Assembly (NCBI RefSeq): GCF_000275845.1
Contig: NW_006766923.1
Location: 53,967-117,966, forward strand
Origin: Dichomitus squalens LYAD-421 SS1
Lineage: Eukaryota > Basidiomycota > Agaricomycetes > Polyporales > Polyporaceae
Length of the DNA: 64,000 bases
Reading direction: 5' to 3'
Shown piece after piece: positions 11,051-22,674 of this stretch (position 1 is the stretch's first letter; every line of letters begins with the position of its first letter). The notes under the pieces were generated by a model. It made no database searches. It saw nothing but the letters and a program-made list of their open reading frames with translations, and had not been told where the DNA came from. A program made the translations under genes and the position numbers.

Positions 11051-11544
11051 TGGACGGAGGTCTCCAGAAGTGCGTGTGTTGACAGTTCTTGATCGAGCTT
11101 GAATTTGAGATGCTGATGATTGTCACCTTGGACACAGTACGTGCTCGACGTGTGAAGCGTTGTGTATAATTGCACGCTGCACCATCATATAAGTAGCAAC
11201 AGAAGCGGACAAAGCGGGAACAGTGAGTGATTGTTGATATCGACTTCCTGGTGCGTGAGATCATCAGCTCTGTTTCCTAGTCGATGCTGAGGTTTTCCAC
11301 ATAGTGTGGTATGGAACCAGGTATCTGTTTGAAGTAGTTATCCGGTGACCATCTCGTCGAACACGTCAAATAGTCCCACAGTCGCCTTGAGCTGTGGAAC
11401 GTACTCACAGCTGCCTGTAGGGAGCAGAATATTGAAGCATTTGACTCCGTGATTACGTTGCCATGTCAGGCTGCCATAACATAAAGGGTCGTGGGCCCCG
11501 CATGGGTGTAAGGTGCGTCGTCTCTATTGTGCTACATCTCGGAC
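11051..11544. other. Spacer between YTM1 and surface protein B
   Basis: No gene seen. The first part resembles the spacer after YTM1 relic I, supporting duplication of the whole block. Confidence 0.4.
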
Positions 11545-12863
11545 ATGTCTCGAACTACGACGTACAAGTTTTGCGAGGTATTAGGATCTTCAGACGACGC
11601 GTTCTGTGCTCCAGTCTTCTGTGAACCCTTGTCCTCCGACAATGGCGATCTTGCTTGTGCAGTCGTCCCGGATGAGGCCGCGGGTGTCCCCATAGCTACG
11701 ATTGTTGCACCGCAAACGGACCTTACCGCTGCGTCGATTTTATCCACTGGTACTTTGAATATCGGGACTGGACATGGAGATATAGCTTCAACTCTCTTCT
11801 TTTTCTTGCACACATCTACTACCACGGCCTTGGCGACTACACCTATTCCTTCTGCCTCTGGCTCGCGGTTGGGGTCGTCAGTAAGTCGTTTAGCGATTTC
11901 TAGCCATCGCTAAGATCTGGTACAGATATTATTCATAGATTAACTCTGAATCCACACGAAGCGCATCTACTACAACACCTCCCCAGCCATCTACCACAGC
12001 ACCTCCCCAGCTATCCAGCACATCAACTCCTCTGACATCCAGCGCAAGGCCTCCCCGACCATCAAGTACAACACCTGCCCAGACATCCTTCACAACCCAA
12101 GGAAGTACTTCCACCACGACATCCTCCCAAACGACAAGCCCATCTTCCCAAACGACAGACATAACATCCCAGACGGCAGGCTCTCATCAAGGCGTGAACA
12201 TACGGATAGTTGCAGGTGTCGTAGTGGCAGCAGTGCTTGCTGCTGTAGGTTGCACCGTACTCTTCCTGCGCCTATGCCGAAGGCCGCGAGGCCGCCCGAC
12301 GTCATCAAGCCTGAAAGCGACTCACGGTAAGAGACTAGATCCCAGCACCTTCTATGTACAGTCCTCACTGGACTGGTTTCGCAACAGAGCTTGAAGCGGC
12401 TGCTGGGCAAAGTGGGATCCCTGCGTTTGGCACTCGACCTCAACGAGATCGAGGGATTCGAACCTCCTTCGATATGGTGCTGGTCAACGAGGTCTCTCAA
12501 GTGGATGGTAGGTTCATCATATTGCACTGAACTGGGGCCTACGGACGTTCTCATGAAATCATTACTCCAGGTGTTCTAGTCTCTCAACTAGCCAACGTCA
12601 GCGGAACTGAGCCCCGTGCAGCGCCAAATGCACCGTCGGAAAAGCTTCTCCATAACATAGGACGCATGCGCGATTCGCCTGCGACAGGCGGGAGAACCCC
12701 AGATGATCGGGGGTTGGAACATAGGGAGAGGACGAGACGCCATGACACCGACGGAGCTGTCCGTCTTGCTGGAGGGCGAGTAGGAGACGATCTAGGACAG
12801 GATATCGACACTCGAAGCGACTCGGTGGGCTCCACGCTACCTCCTTCTTATTACCAGTTGTGA
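11545..12863 (+). CDS. Single-pass Ser/Thr-rich surface protein B with C-terminal PPSY tail
   Basis: The start is taken at ATG 11545 (MSRTTTYKFCEV). Exon 1 ends at 11880; exon 2 begins after a TTCATAG acceptor near 11939 and encodes a Thr/Pro-rich stalk (TTPPQPSTTAPPQ-like runs, SSQTTSPSSQTT). A membrane helix (VNIRIVAGVVVAAVLAAVG) follows with an Arg-rich inner flank. Two further introns (around 12328-12388 and 12510-12570) lead to the tail, which carries DTDGAVRLAGGRVGD and ends LPPSYYQL. Exon boundaries, tail motif and position 3' of a YTM1 copy parallel surface protein A. There is no signal peptide, so insertion may rely on the single helix. Family function unknown; PPSY still fits the WW-ligand consensus PPxY. 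Confidence 0.78.
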
Positions 12864-13079
12864 AGGACCTTGTTCGGACGGACACGAGCATGTTGCTCCT
12901 TTGCCGTAGGATATCAGTCAAGTATACGATAGTATCTTATCCGGCTTGGGTCGCATGGCGCATGCAATGGAACTCCTTCGCCTTGACGGCTTCCCTTTCA
13001 TGATGAGTGCCTGTACATACACCGGTGTAGGAATATGGACGCTGCTTCTGGGTCTCAGTGCCTACTATGCGCTATAGCA
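12864..13079. other. Spacer, no gene
   Basis: Joins surface protein B and YTM1 relic IV. No MaoC relic is visible here. Confidence 0.35.
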
Positions 13080-13810
13080 ACTATCCTCTCCAAGTGAATG
13101 CTACCAGGGCCTCGCGGTGCACTGCAGTGTATCGTCCATCGCCTACGACCTTCTTGAACACAGTAGAGTGACGTCGATCTGTCGTCCACGGCAATCCGGC
13201 CCGGACCGGCACCTGTGGAGATTGCGGCTCTACCCATCCATTCCACGCCTGTCTCGCATATACCTGCCTCTTGGGACGGTCTCATTGGTACCTGCAATAT
13301 CTATATGCTCACAACAGATGGGGTACCTCCGCATGAATGGAGGCCGTATGGAACGCGCCGCCACGAGGATGCAAGGACGTGGAACACAGCAAATCCGTGC
13401 GTTCGACTCTATTCTCCTATGATCGTACTAGAGATCCTTGATGTACAGCTCTATACGTAAAGGGTAACAGTGCACGGGCCTCTACCGACCGTACCACCTC
13501 CAATTGCACACGACATCCACCCCGCAACGTCGGCCCTCCGAGTCACTCTTCGCGCTCTTTGTTTCCCACTGCCACGCCACCTCGCCCTACGCCCTCATCA
13601 CGATATGATGCTCGCCTACAACGGAGCCGTCCCGAGATATGTGCGGTAACACATAACGAAGTCGCGAAGGGTGAAAGGAATGCGAAGGATGCGTTGGATG
13701 CGTTCAGGTCGTAGGAGAATAAGGAGGAGGCATGGAAGGCCGGGTGGAGGAGCAGTTGGTTTGTACTGCTCCCAAGAACTTGAACCGCTGGAGGTGGGCG
13801 CTGAAAGGCT
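13080..13810 (+). pseudogene. YTM1 relic IV
   Basis: The translation around 13215-13345 reads PIHSTPVSHIPASWDGLIG...LTTDGVPP, a clear match to LHLHTAPVSS...TSSWDGLIG...PTTDEVPA in the intact YTM1. Later pieces (13480-13800) match the start of the last exon and its end (ATGGAAGGCCGGGTGGAGGAGC). Stops and deletions are frequent and the N-terminal domain is absent. It stands 5' of surface protein C, repeating the YTM1-then-surface-protein order. Confidence 0.75.
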
Positions 13811-14317
13811 CACCGGTGAGCCTTTGACTAGCGATCAATGACTGTGGGATTGTGCGATTTAAACTTACGGATCACTGTCACTTTAGACGGGATTCGGCCA
13901 TGTACCTAGACGATTGTCTTCATCGTTTGCTGTCAATATTGTAAGGAGTCATGATTGATGCCATTAGCGAGCGTGAGCCGTGGCTGACTCGATGTCAAGA
14001 TTGCTAGCGTTGGCAGATGCGGTGAGACGACCATGGGAACAGTGGCATTCTGCCATGCATGTGTTCATGCATGCGTCCAGGAAGCTTTTGTGCGCTAGCC
14101 CCGAGAATCATTGGCGTAAATCAGTTTTTGGTAAGTACAGTCCTCTTACAGGATCTAACGTTGCGTATTCGCTGACAGAATCATGGAAAACGGTATATCT
14201 TCCTGATAAGCATCACTTTAGTATAACACATGCCTAATGCATACCGCCTCATAAGTTCATAGCGGGCATAGGAGGTACACAATATCCCCTGGGCCTTGAA
14301 GGTTTCGTCCTGCTAGC
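13811..14317. other. Spacer between YTM1 relic IV and surface protein C
   Basis: No recognised gene. Short frames only. Confidence 0.35.
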
Positions 14318-15783
14318 ATGGCGACACCGACAGTAACTCACCCAGCCTCTTCGTTGTTTTCTCTCACCGAGACTACAGTGATCTCACCTCCATCGGAGAC
14401 TATTCAAAATACTTCTACGACGTACTACTACTTCTCTGAGGAGGTCACTGTCTGCATATGTGACCAGCGTATCCGTTGTTTCCTGGAGTACCGCTTCAGG
14501 GATATCGTCTATCAGCGACTGTCTCACCTCACCTTCTACAACAGCTGTAAATGGTCCACAGCTCGTTACTGTCGTCGAATCGTCACAGTCTTCCACAACG
14601 ACTCAGCACCTACCTGCAAAGCCCACTTCTCCACGCCTTTCCTCCCTTGATTCTTTGACCAGCGCGTCCCCTTCAGGTCCACCTACTCAGAGTAAAAGTC
14701 ATGCCTCTGGCACATCAACAAGTTTCCTATCACAAACGTCCACCAGCAATGGTTCTCCCAGTAATCAGGGGGCCGCCCTGTCAAGCTCGAGGTATTCTCT
14801 TGGTCCTGCTGTAACAACGGCGACGCTCATTTGGACGCTAAAGGACGGAAGTACGACTACTACCACTCTGATGATGTCTCATGTGCGTACAGGTTTTCCT
14901 TGCGCCGAAAGGCTCTAACTCATACCCAACACAGACATTGACATATGCGTCCATGACCACGAGCTCAATCACGCCGGTCTCCCACAATGATATACCGATA
15001 GCTCCACCCCCAGGCCATTCTTCTTTTAGAATCGGATCCATTATGGGCGCCGCCATTGGAGGGGCGGTGCTAGTCATCGGGATGACCTTGCTGATTCTGG
15101 GTGCGGCACGCTACATGCGGCAGATAGTTCCAAGAAGCGCCAGCGATGTGGCAGGTCGGTGATTACGGTTCCTTCTTTAGACCCGCTTTCTGATCTGGGG
15201 CTCTAGCGTTCATGACAGACATCGAGCGGCTCACCGAAACCCTGTGAGAAGGTCATACCAATCTCAACGAGCAGCGTTCAACGCAGATGTTGAGCGTCCT
15301 ACCCGTGTCACAGGGAGAAGGTGAGTACTGAAATAGTCCATACCTGGTTTCACCTGCCGAGATCACGAATCACGCACTCGCCGCATAGCTTCGCAAGCTG
15401 TACAGGCGTCGGATTTGCATGTGAGAATCGACCGTAGCTCGTCGCAGCCTTATCCTCTCCCACCAGCCTCCAATCCCATGCCTCAGAAGATCGTCTCTCC
15501 CCTTCGCTCCTCACATGGCATTTCCCTGTCCAACCACACAATGAGCACTCATGATAGACTTCCGCTACCGCCTGGTCTTCTATGCATCAATCATGGAAAC
15601 CATCAAGATCCAACTTTCAGGACCCGTGCCTGTGATCCGGGTGAGACAGGAGGTCATGTTGTTGACTCGACCGTACGAGCCACTACTAGGAGACAGCTTA
15701 ATGGGGCTTATGAGGTGGAGGATGATCGAACCAGTAACTCTGAACGATCATCGTGGACGCTTCCTCCTCCCTATTCTCGCTGA
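14318..15783 (+). pseudogene. Surface protein C, frameshifted member of the Ser/Thr-rich PPxY family
   Basis: ATG at 14318 (MATPTVTHPASS) opens a Ser/Thr-rich ectodomain. The frame breaks near 14450: the sequence reads SEEVTV in one frame and SAYVTSVSVVSW in the next, with no room for an intron. Downstream are a Ser/Thr stalk, an intron around 14884-14936, a membrane helix (IGSIMGAAIGGAVLVIGM, about 15025-15095) and a fragment reading TDIERL (cf. SDIEKL in protein D). The last stretch reads VEDDRTSNSERSS and WTLPPPYSR, ending at 15783. The DGGVRLAGG motif is not recognisable. Either a pseudogene or one sequencing indel plus divergence; I favour the former because the tail exons also carry stops. 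Confidence 0.6.
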
Positions 15784-16959
15784 TCACCTACTTTGAGAAT
15801 ACACAGAGTCATTCATCACAATGTTCGCCTCGGATTTGTGCATCTGTAAAGTGCTATATCAGGACGGGGTATGGTTCGCACGTAGTCATGTAACTTGCCT
15901 CAGCGGTTCGCCCCGAGTATGGTGTAGCCCTCCGTTGACCATGGAAGTGAGTCCTTAAGACGCAAAACCACATTACCCGACTAGACCTAGACAGTGGTAG
16001 TAGCCTCCGGTACCTCCGGTCGCGGGAGGTATGGGAGTGCTATCATGTCCCGGTCTCTTATATCCCAAAAGCTAGCAATTCATGTAAGAGAGAACTTGTT
16101 CCCCATTATCCAGATGGCTAATCTAAGCATATTATTGAGGTACTCGGATATCCTGCATACGGTGGTAGGTACACTTTCCACACCGTATTAGCAGCCTGGG
16201 CCGCCGACGTTCACCCGCCAGCCATGTAATGGACTCGATCACGGAGATGGCTATCACTATGTTCCGATACTACATCTGTTTGTATCACACTGTATTCTAC
16301 GCAACCGGGAGTTCACAACGAGACGTACTAGTCAAACATGCCCAGTGCCCACAGATGCAGTCACACAATCACCGTCCTTGTATCTGAATTCGCCCCCGAT
16401 CTGCTCACCTGAAACATTAGAGCTCTCCGGAAACCGTAATGGAGTCCCTAGATACTAATTAAGTGCCCTTCCCACGTGGAATTAGCACACTGCGTAGAGT
16501 CCTAGCTCACGATTGATGAGGAGTTAGTGATTTTGAGACGTCTCAGGCCCACACGGAGAATTCTGTCACACTGTGATCTGACTCCTGGCCTCTCTGATAA
16601 ACGTGCGAGGACCAGTTTGCAATCATTCCCATGATCAATCTGCAGTAGGAACTTTACACATGAACAATTTTTACAGTTTCGATCATTCCTAATAAAGATG
16701 CATGATACTCCATGCTCTCATACTGACGGACGCTCGCTGAGGTTCGGAACCGCTCACTTCTGTACGTGATAAACCCCGAGCAGTCAAGCGCACCGGTTCA
16801 ATCATCGCACTAGAACAACCTCCACCAACATATGGGAGACCGCGGAACACCCGCTCAACTTCCCAAGCACCCCTGGAAGCAACCGACCTTAAAAGTCGAT
16901 GGTCCAGGACCAATTCATAGATATTCCCCCACTCTACCTATCCCCTAGGCCTATCCCAA
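15784..16959. other. 1.2-kb spacer, no gene recognised
   Basis: No conserved protein segment on either strand. It should contain the promoter of surface protein D near its right end. Confidence 0.4.
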
Positions 16960-18242
16960 ATGGATGGTGTAAGCACCATTTTCGTAGAAACGTGCGTTTT
17001 CATTAATGGCGTTGGGGGATGTTCTACTGTCATCGGACGACCTACCCCAGGCACTCCCGCCCCTTTAACCTTCGACTCCCCCACAACCACTTCCAGTTCG
17101 ACGTCTAGGAATCCTCCCAAATCTACCTCTACCACAGTCATTCCAACTATCTCTACTTCCAATACGTCCTCTCGGAAGCCCTCGTCATCCCCTCTAGCGT
17201 CGATACCCGTGTCTACTGCTCCTGACAACACGAGTCTTGTGTCAGTGCCGCCACCCAGGTCTAGCAGCGAATCGCGGTCATCTTCCACATCGCAGACCCT
17301 ATCATCATCCTCTTCTCCCACTCAAAGTCAGAGCCACAGTAGCGAAATTACTCGGGATGCTTCCGGGACGGGGACCCTACCGTCGGCGCCGACCTCGCCT
17401 TCATTGTCGTCGTCACGCAGTGCATCCCTGCTTCCATCAGCTTCGTCTTCGCACCCGAGCCTTGCAGAGTCAACCATCGTCGGTATTGCCACTAGTTTGG
17501 GAGCGGCACTTTTATTGTTGGCATTCGGTGTGTGGTACGCAGTGAGACGGAAGCGTCGGAGAGCGAAGGTGCAAATTTCGGAGAGTACAATCGCGGGTGC
17601 GTCAGAAGCTGCATTCTGGCCTCGCGGCTCCGGCATTGATGTAGCACTCATGCCCTCAGATTTGGACCAAGAGTACGAGGCCACCGCCTCGACTCGTGAA
17701 GCGCTCCTATCTGCTCAAAGCGATATAGAGAAACTCCGTGGCGGACAGCGTAGCTCTGTGGCTGGCACAGTGGGAGTGTCCCGCTGTGAGTCTTCTTCGG
17801 ACTGTAATGGATCCCCTGGAATCACCGTGCACGTTCTATCGCAGGTTCCACTATCGTTCAGACATCAAGCTTCGGGCCCTTCTTGAACCACGGGGCTGCG
17901 CAAGCCGTTCCATCACCGACAAGCACTTCGGAGAAGCGCTCTACGGGTGCTGCTGCCTCCGGCACCATCACAAACGTCGCTCTGAGTCTTGCGAGTGAGG
18001 AGCGGCCGCATCCCACCGTGGAGTTAGGAAGCGAGGACCCTGGAGACAGGCATGTCTGGGAAGAGAACGTTGATGGTGGAAGAGAACATGATGGAAGACG
18101 TACGAGGCTGTTCAGATATGAAGCAGATGGAGGGGTCCGTCTTGCCGGAGGCCCCCTGGACGGGGGTGACTCGTCTACCGAGGTAGACCAGCTCAACGAC
18201 AGCATGGTCGTTACGATGCCTCCGCCATATTCCCGGTATTGA
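16960..18242 (+). CDS. Single-pass Ser/Thr-rich surface protein D with C-terminal PPPY tail
   Basis: Two exons, 16960-17785 and 17845-18242, give 407 aa. The head (MDGVSTIFVETCVFINGVGG) has two Cys and no signal peptide. About 130 residues of Ser/Thr-rich stalk follow. A membrane helix at about residues 173-195 (IVGIATSLGAALLLLAFGV) is followed by RRKRRRAK. The cytoplasmic part contains STREALLSAQSDIEKLRGG, then the family tail EADGGVRLAGGPLDGG and the end MPPPYSRY. The start ATG directly precedes the conserved head and the phase agrees across the intron. Gene order does not place it behind a YTM1 copy, so it is either an older tandem copy or has lost that neighbour. Confidence 0.82.
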
Positions 18243-18253
18243 GTACCATCAAT

Positions 18254-19051
18254 TCATGGTGTAACTTTCGTATTCAAAAGGCAGCGTAGCAAGGCCAGAG
18301 CGCGGACTGAGGCATGCTGTATTGTGAATTGACGTCCCTGCGAGGGAATAGATTGTGGTACTACTTGCGTATGCTGTCCTCTCAGTTCAACGCCAGGCCA
18401 GGTATGTCGTCGAAGCTTCATCAGTACCGGTTTCCACCACATACAGTTCGAACGCTCACAGCATCCAGCAGGTGCTCCAGCGATTGAGGTGACACGCAAT
18501 GTATCAACCCGTGTGTCCCCAGCTTCTTCCTTACATGTCCGAGAATACCTGTTTACAATACCACCGCTCGGCGCGATCTGGACAGCCCCGCGCGAAGTAT
18601 GCTGGATATTATTTTCGTCATAGCCATACTGCGCACGTACATCACATTTCACGTCGTCGCCAAGGGAAGCATAGAGTGCGACGCACCGCGAAGCAAAGCC
18701 GGGCCATCTTTCATGCGTGCAGCGCCGAAAGTAGCCGAGGGCGTCCGAGGGAAGACGAAAAATCGAGGGAACACCCGCGCGGGTGCACTGACATGACACC
18801 CTGCTCGTGGAAGCATCGACGCGTGCGTGATAGGACTGCTTCAGTGACACTGGAAGGAAGACCACAGGAGATAGCCGCGGAGACATGACGAGACGCGCTA
18901 CGCGCGTTGATGCACCGTATTCACGATCTATGCGCACCGCTGTCACAACGCTGCGATCGTGAGACCTAGAGCGATAGGCCACTACCACCGGAGCAAGGAG
19001 ACGGTGGCGCGATGCGTTCGAAAGTATGCGTGCGCGATCGAAGTAAATCAT
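18254..19051 (-). CDS. Unrecognised 265-codon open frame
   Basis: Starts with ATG at 19051 and ends 12 bp from the end of surface protein D on the other strand. It is long for a chance frame in this base composition, but the translation is rich in Arg, Ser, Val and Cys, shows no domain, no membrane helix and no intron-like structure. It could be an orphan gene or a fortuitous frame in the 3' region of the BTB gene. Confidence 0.2.
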   Translation of the reverse strand: MIYFDRARILSNASRHRLLAPVVVAYRSRSHDRSVVTAVRIDREYGASTRVARLVMSPRLSPVVFLPVSLKQSYHARVDASTSRVSCQCTRAGVPSIFRLPSDALGYFRRCTHERWPGFASRCVALYASLGDDVKCDVRAQYGYDENNIQHTSRGAVQIAPSGGIVNRYSRTCKEEAGDTRVDTLRVTSIAGAPAGCCERSNCMWWKPVLMKLRRHTWPGVELRGQHTQVVPQSIPSQGRQFTIQHASVRALALLRCLLNTKVTP

Positions 19052-19121
19052 TCAGATTCTGGCACTTCGCGTATCTCAAACGGTTAGCTAAGTCACCGAG
19101 AACTCCCATTGATCACTTGCC

Positions 19122-20269
19122 TCAAAGTGAATTATTGATATCCGACGTAAAGTACTGCAGCAGGCTGTCCCATAACCTCTTCCGCTTCTGAGGGATCTCC
19201 TCTTCTAGTTTGTCCCAACATTCCTGACACAACCCCACATCACCCCGTACACCCATACTCCTAGCGATGTCCGAAGTGTGATTTCTGACCTCGAGGCAAA
19301 GTAGCAGTAGATGCAACGGATCTCTCCTGGATCCTCGACCCGCGGTCCACATGATGGTAAACACACGATGCAAGAATACGTAGCAGCTGTTATCGTCAAG
19401 ATCCATGTTCGCGAGGTCGTCATCTAAGGGAGTGCATCCAGCAGAAAGGAACGTTCGGATCGCGGGGAAGTAATCGGCGAGCTCTTGATAGCCTCGGAGA
19501 TAGCGTACGAGGTTATCCTTGTCGAGCAGCGACCAACGGGCGAGGGCGACGCGCTTGCCGTCCGGGTCACTGCGAAGCGTCCAGTCATGCTGTACTTTGA
19601 TGCGCGACAACTGGTAGAACGCGGCGGGTAGGATCTCGGAACACCCGAACTCTTGTGCGAAGAGGATGGCGGAAACCGGCTCAGGGATGAGGTCCGCGAG
19701 GGCCTTATCCTCGGGATGATCTCCGTACAAGTGATGGGCGGCAGTAGATGGTGTCTTAAGGATCGCGGAGATCTCGCCTTGGAGGATATCCCATTCGTGG
19801 AGGGTGGTAGGCCAGTCGGACACTACTTGTTTCACCAGGTGGTCATGGAGCGATTGGAGGCAGTACTTGTCCGCCAGGCGTATGATGCCGCTGACAACTA
19901 TAGGGGCATCAGGGTCATGTCGTTTGAGGGTCATGGATCTGTTGGAGTGAGGACTAAAAGAGCGGCCTAGGAAGATACAACGTACGAAGGGTTATAGATG
20001 AAATTCAACAGCTGCGCCAGGTCCTCCGCCTTGTCGCCATGCATTTCCACCAGCGGCACTCCATCGTAGACATTGTCGGTATGTGAGTTTGCATCCGCAA
20101 GCATGTTGGCAAATGTCTCCGAGTGATGCCTCAGGAGGAATTTGTGGATGCGGAAGACGTAAAAACTCGGAGGCCCGTCATGGCTCAGGGGCTCTTTGAC
20201 GGCAAGGAGAGCGATATCTCCGTCCGGAAAGTATAGCTGAGGGTGTCGCTCGATAAATACGGAGATCAT
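19122..20269 (-). CDS. BTB/POZ domain protein
   Basis: Two exons, 19986-20269 and 19122-19938, separated by a 47-nt GT-AG intron; 366 aa. Residues about 15-125 form a BTB/POZ fold as found across basidiomycetes (PDGDIALLAV, FRIHKFLLRHHSETFANML, GVPLVEMHGDKAEDLAQLL, FIYNP, then VVSGIIRLADKYCLQSLHDH). BTB domains dimerise and often act as Cullin-3 adaptors. The C-terminal half has no second recognised domain but contains a C-x-x-C pair (LCQEC) and a Cys-rich segment. A closer acceptor 19 nt from the donor is too near to be used. Substrate and role unknown; paralogous BTB families are large in these fungi. Confidence 0.85.
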
Positions 20270-21051
20270 GCAAGGAAGGAAAAAAACGGAAGCAAAGTCA
20301 ATGAGATTGTAGCAGACAAGTCCGAGCCTGCAGCTGGACGTGAACGACCACTATCATGATGAATGATGCATTGATGGCTGGCTTCGGCGCTTGTACTGCC
20401 ATATCCGGACTCAACACGTGGTCCCCCGACCAGCGGGTCTTAAACAGAGTCGACCTCATGCCCTTTGCATACTGCTTCGTGCCAGGAAACCTCACAGCGC
20501 TATGTATCGCACTATCTACGTAGGTCTGTATCTTATGCCGTAAGTCTGATGATCAATATCAGAAGTCAATAATATCAGGAAGTCACCCTGCGTCAACTTG
20601 AACGTCATCATGCATCTCGTCGGGTTTCCGTGGGCTCGAACGAGGTGAGTCTCTCGGCCGATCCTGCCAATATGCAGTATAACTTATGGTTTCGTCTCAC
20701 TGTCAGTGTGAAGGGACTGAAATAGTGGTCCCACGGAGCTCCGATAGCTGAGTAGCCTGACGTCTCAGCGGAGTCACCGACTTCTTAGAAGGAATTCCAA
20801 CTATTCAGAACACTCCATGCCGCTTTCGGGCTCACACGGTGTCCAAATGAAATGCTTTTGTTAAGCCTACCCCCCTTCGGCGATGTCATGTGTACTCTAT
20901 TGCCCCAAGAGGGTCTGAACTCCCAAATTTGGAACGTGTCTCGTACTCACGCTCAGCCGTCGGCACAACGTCTCAGTTGGGAGGATATCTTTCGCAACCC
21001 CCAACCTCCCTTGAGCCAAAACGCCCTCAACGTCCCATCTATTTGCCAACT
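20270..21051. other. Divergent spacer between BTB gene and oxygenase 2
   Basis: Should hold both promoters. No further gene seen; short frames around 20850-21050 overlap the 5' leader of oxygenase 2. Confidence 0.4.
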
Positions 21052-22674
21052 ATGCCTGCCACGACCCTTCCCTCAGCACCTCGATGGATCCCACCCCCGC
21101 CAACCAAGAAGGACCGTGAGTGGATGTGCACCTAGTCCTCGCGAATGTTGTCTTACTTTCTCTTAACTTGTCATAGTGGATTGGGCCGACCTGCCGATCA
21201 TCGACTTCTCAAAAGCGAGCACGCCCGAGGGGCGCGCGGAGCTTGCGCCCCGTGTATGCGACGTGATGCGTACTGTCGGCTTCATGTGCTTAGTGAACCA
21301 TGGGTTAACCAAGGCTCAGGTATGCGATGGTCGGAAGCTTTGAATTTGAACTGAATGATTACCTTAATTCAGACTGATCGCTTCTTCGATATTGGAGAAG
21401 TGGTTTTCACTCAAGTCTCAGAGGACGAGAGGATGCAGCACGCATCGAAACTCGCTGAGGAGGGCTCGAAAATCGGCTACAAGCCTCGCGCGCTCTGGGT
21501 ACGTGCTCGGAGGCCTCTGCCACTGCTATGACATCATCCTAAACCTATCACACCCCCAGACCATAGATAACGGAGTACGCGACCAACACGAACAGTACGC
21601 ATGTAAGCGCCTTTCATCTGAGATGGGTTGGTGCAGGTTGTGCTCATTACTTCACTTCTGAGTGCACCGCACGGTCTTTGGTGGGCAAAAGCACCCGAAG
21701 GCGCTGGAGCCGTTCCTTCCAGAACTGCGTGCGTTCTGCGAGCACAACCACTACAACGTCCTTCACAACATCCTTCGGTACGTTAGAAATAGAGTTCAAT
21801 GAGATGATCATGCTCAGCCCCGTGCAGCCTCCTCGCCATAGGGATGGAGATTGATGAAGAGACGTTCGTCAAGATGCACGGCTTCGACGCTGTCGGGGAC
21901 TCTCATGGCACGTTTCTTTACGCGAAGTCATGTTCCGATAAAGGGCTCACCTTCATAATGTGGTCTTCACAGCTCGATGGATCAAGTAGTGAGTAGCGCC
22001 GCGCATGGATGCATGATTTGTTCCTGAGCGACATGCAGCTACCCGCGCACAGCAGAGGAAGAATCAAAGACGAACAGCGTTTGGCTTAAGGGACACACAG
22101 GTGAGCTCGAGCTTCCGCAATACCACGCATCGCTATCTTATGCCTAAGCTTTCTATGCTAGACACGGGAACCGTGACGATCCTTTACAGCCAGCCCATCG
22201 CCGCTTTACAAATCTTGTCACCCGACGGAAAATGGCGCTGGGTCAAACATATCGAGAACGCGCTCGTGAGTCTCAGTCTCCTCATCGGCACCGAATCTGT
22301 CAGGTACAATATTGGTGATAAATATCCAGGTGGTCAATATCGGCGAATCGTTGGAGATGCTCTCCGGCGGGTTCTACAAGGCGACTATCCATCGCGTCGT
22401 GCAGCCTCCCATGGACCAACGCGGTCTCGTGCGACTCGGGGCATACTACTTCGCGCTAGCGGACGACGACGTGAAGCTTGTCCCCGTCAAGAGTCCAGTG
22501 CTTGAGGAAGAGGGTGTCGTTCGCAAGTTCGAAGACGATGTCGCGCCGACGATGGGGGAGTGGCGGAAGATGCGCTACATGGCATATGGGTTGAAGAAAG
22601 CGATCGGCACTGACAAGGCGACTCAAGAGCAAATCGTTGACAATGGTGTGCAGATATTGAAGTACTACAATTGA
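21052..22674 (+). CDS. 2OG-Fe(II) oxygenase paralogue 2
   Basis: Ten exons: 21052-21115, 21177-21319, 21373-21498, 21560-21602, 21663-21777, 21828-21907, 21973-21988, 22039-22100, 22162-22265 and 22330-22674; 365 aa. Same architecture as paralogue 1: DIOX_N (LPIIDFSKASTPEGRA), the iron site GHT|DTG with the intron inside the Asp codon, and [13 protein letters not shown]. Intron 6 begins with GC rather than GT (donor ATG|GCACGT), which is forced by the exon length and phase conserved in all paralogues. The subgroup marks GSKIGYKPR and ILYSQP are shared with paralogue 8. One extra residue (GQKHPKALE) is also shared with paralogue 8. The substrate cannot be inferred. Confidence 0.9.

Noticed and set aside
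12440..12465. tRNA-like GGGATTCGAACCTCC (reverse of a T-loop/B-box)
   Set aside because: It lies inside a coding exon of surface protein B and no cloverleaf could be formed with the flanks.
19939..19985. Alternative 19-nt intron in the BTB gene (GTACGT...CCTAG)
   Set aside because: Too short for spliceosomal removal; the 47-nt intron ending CAACAG keeps frame.
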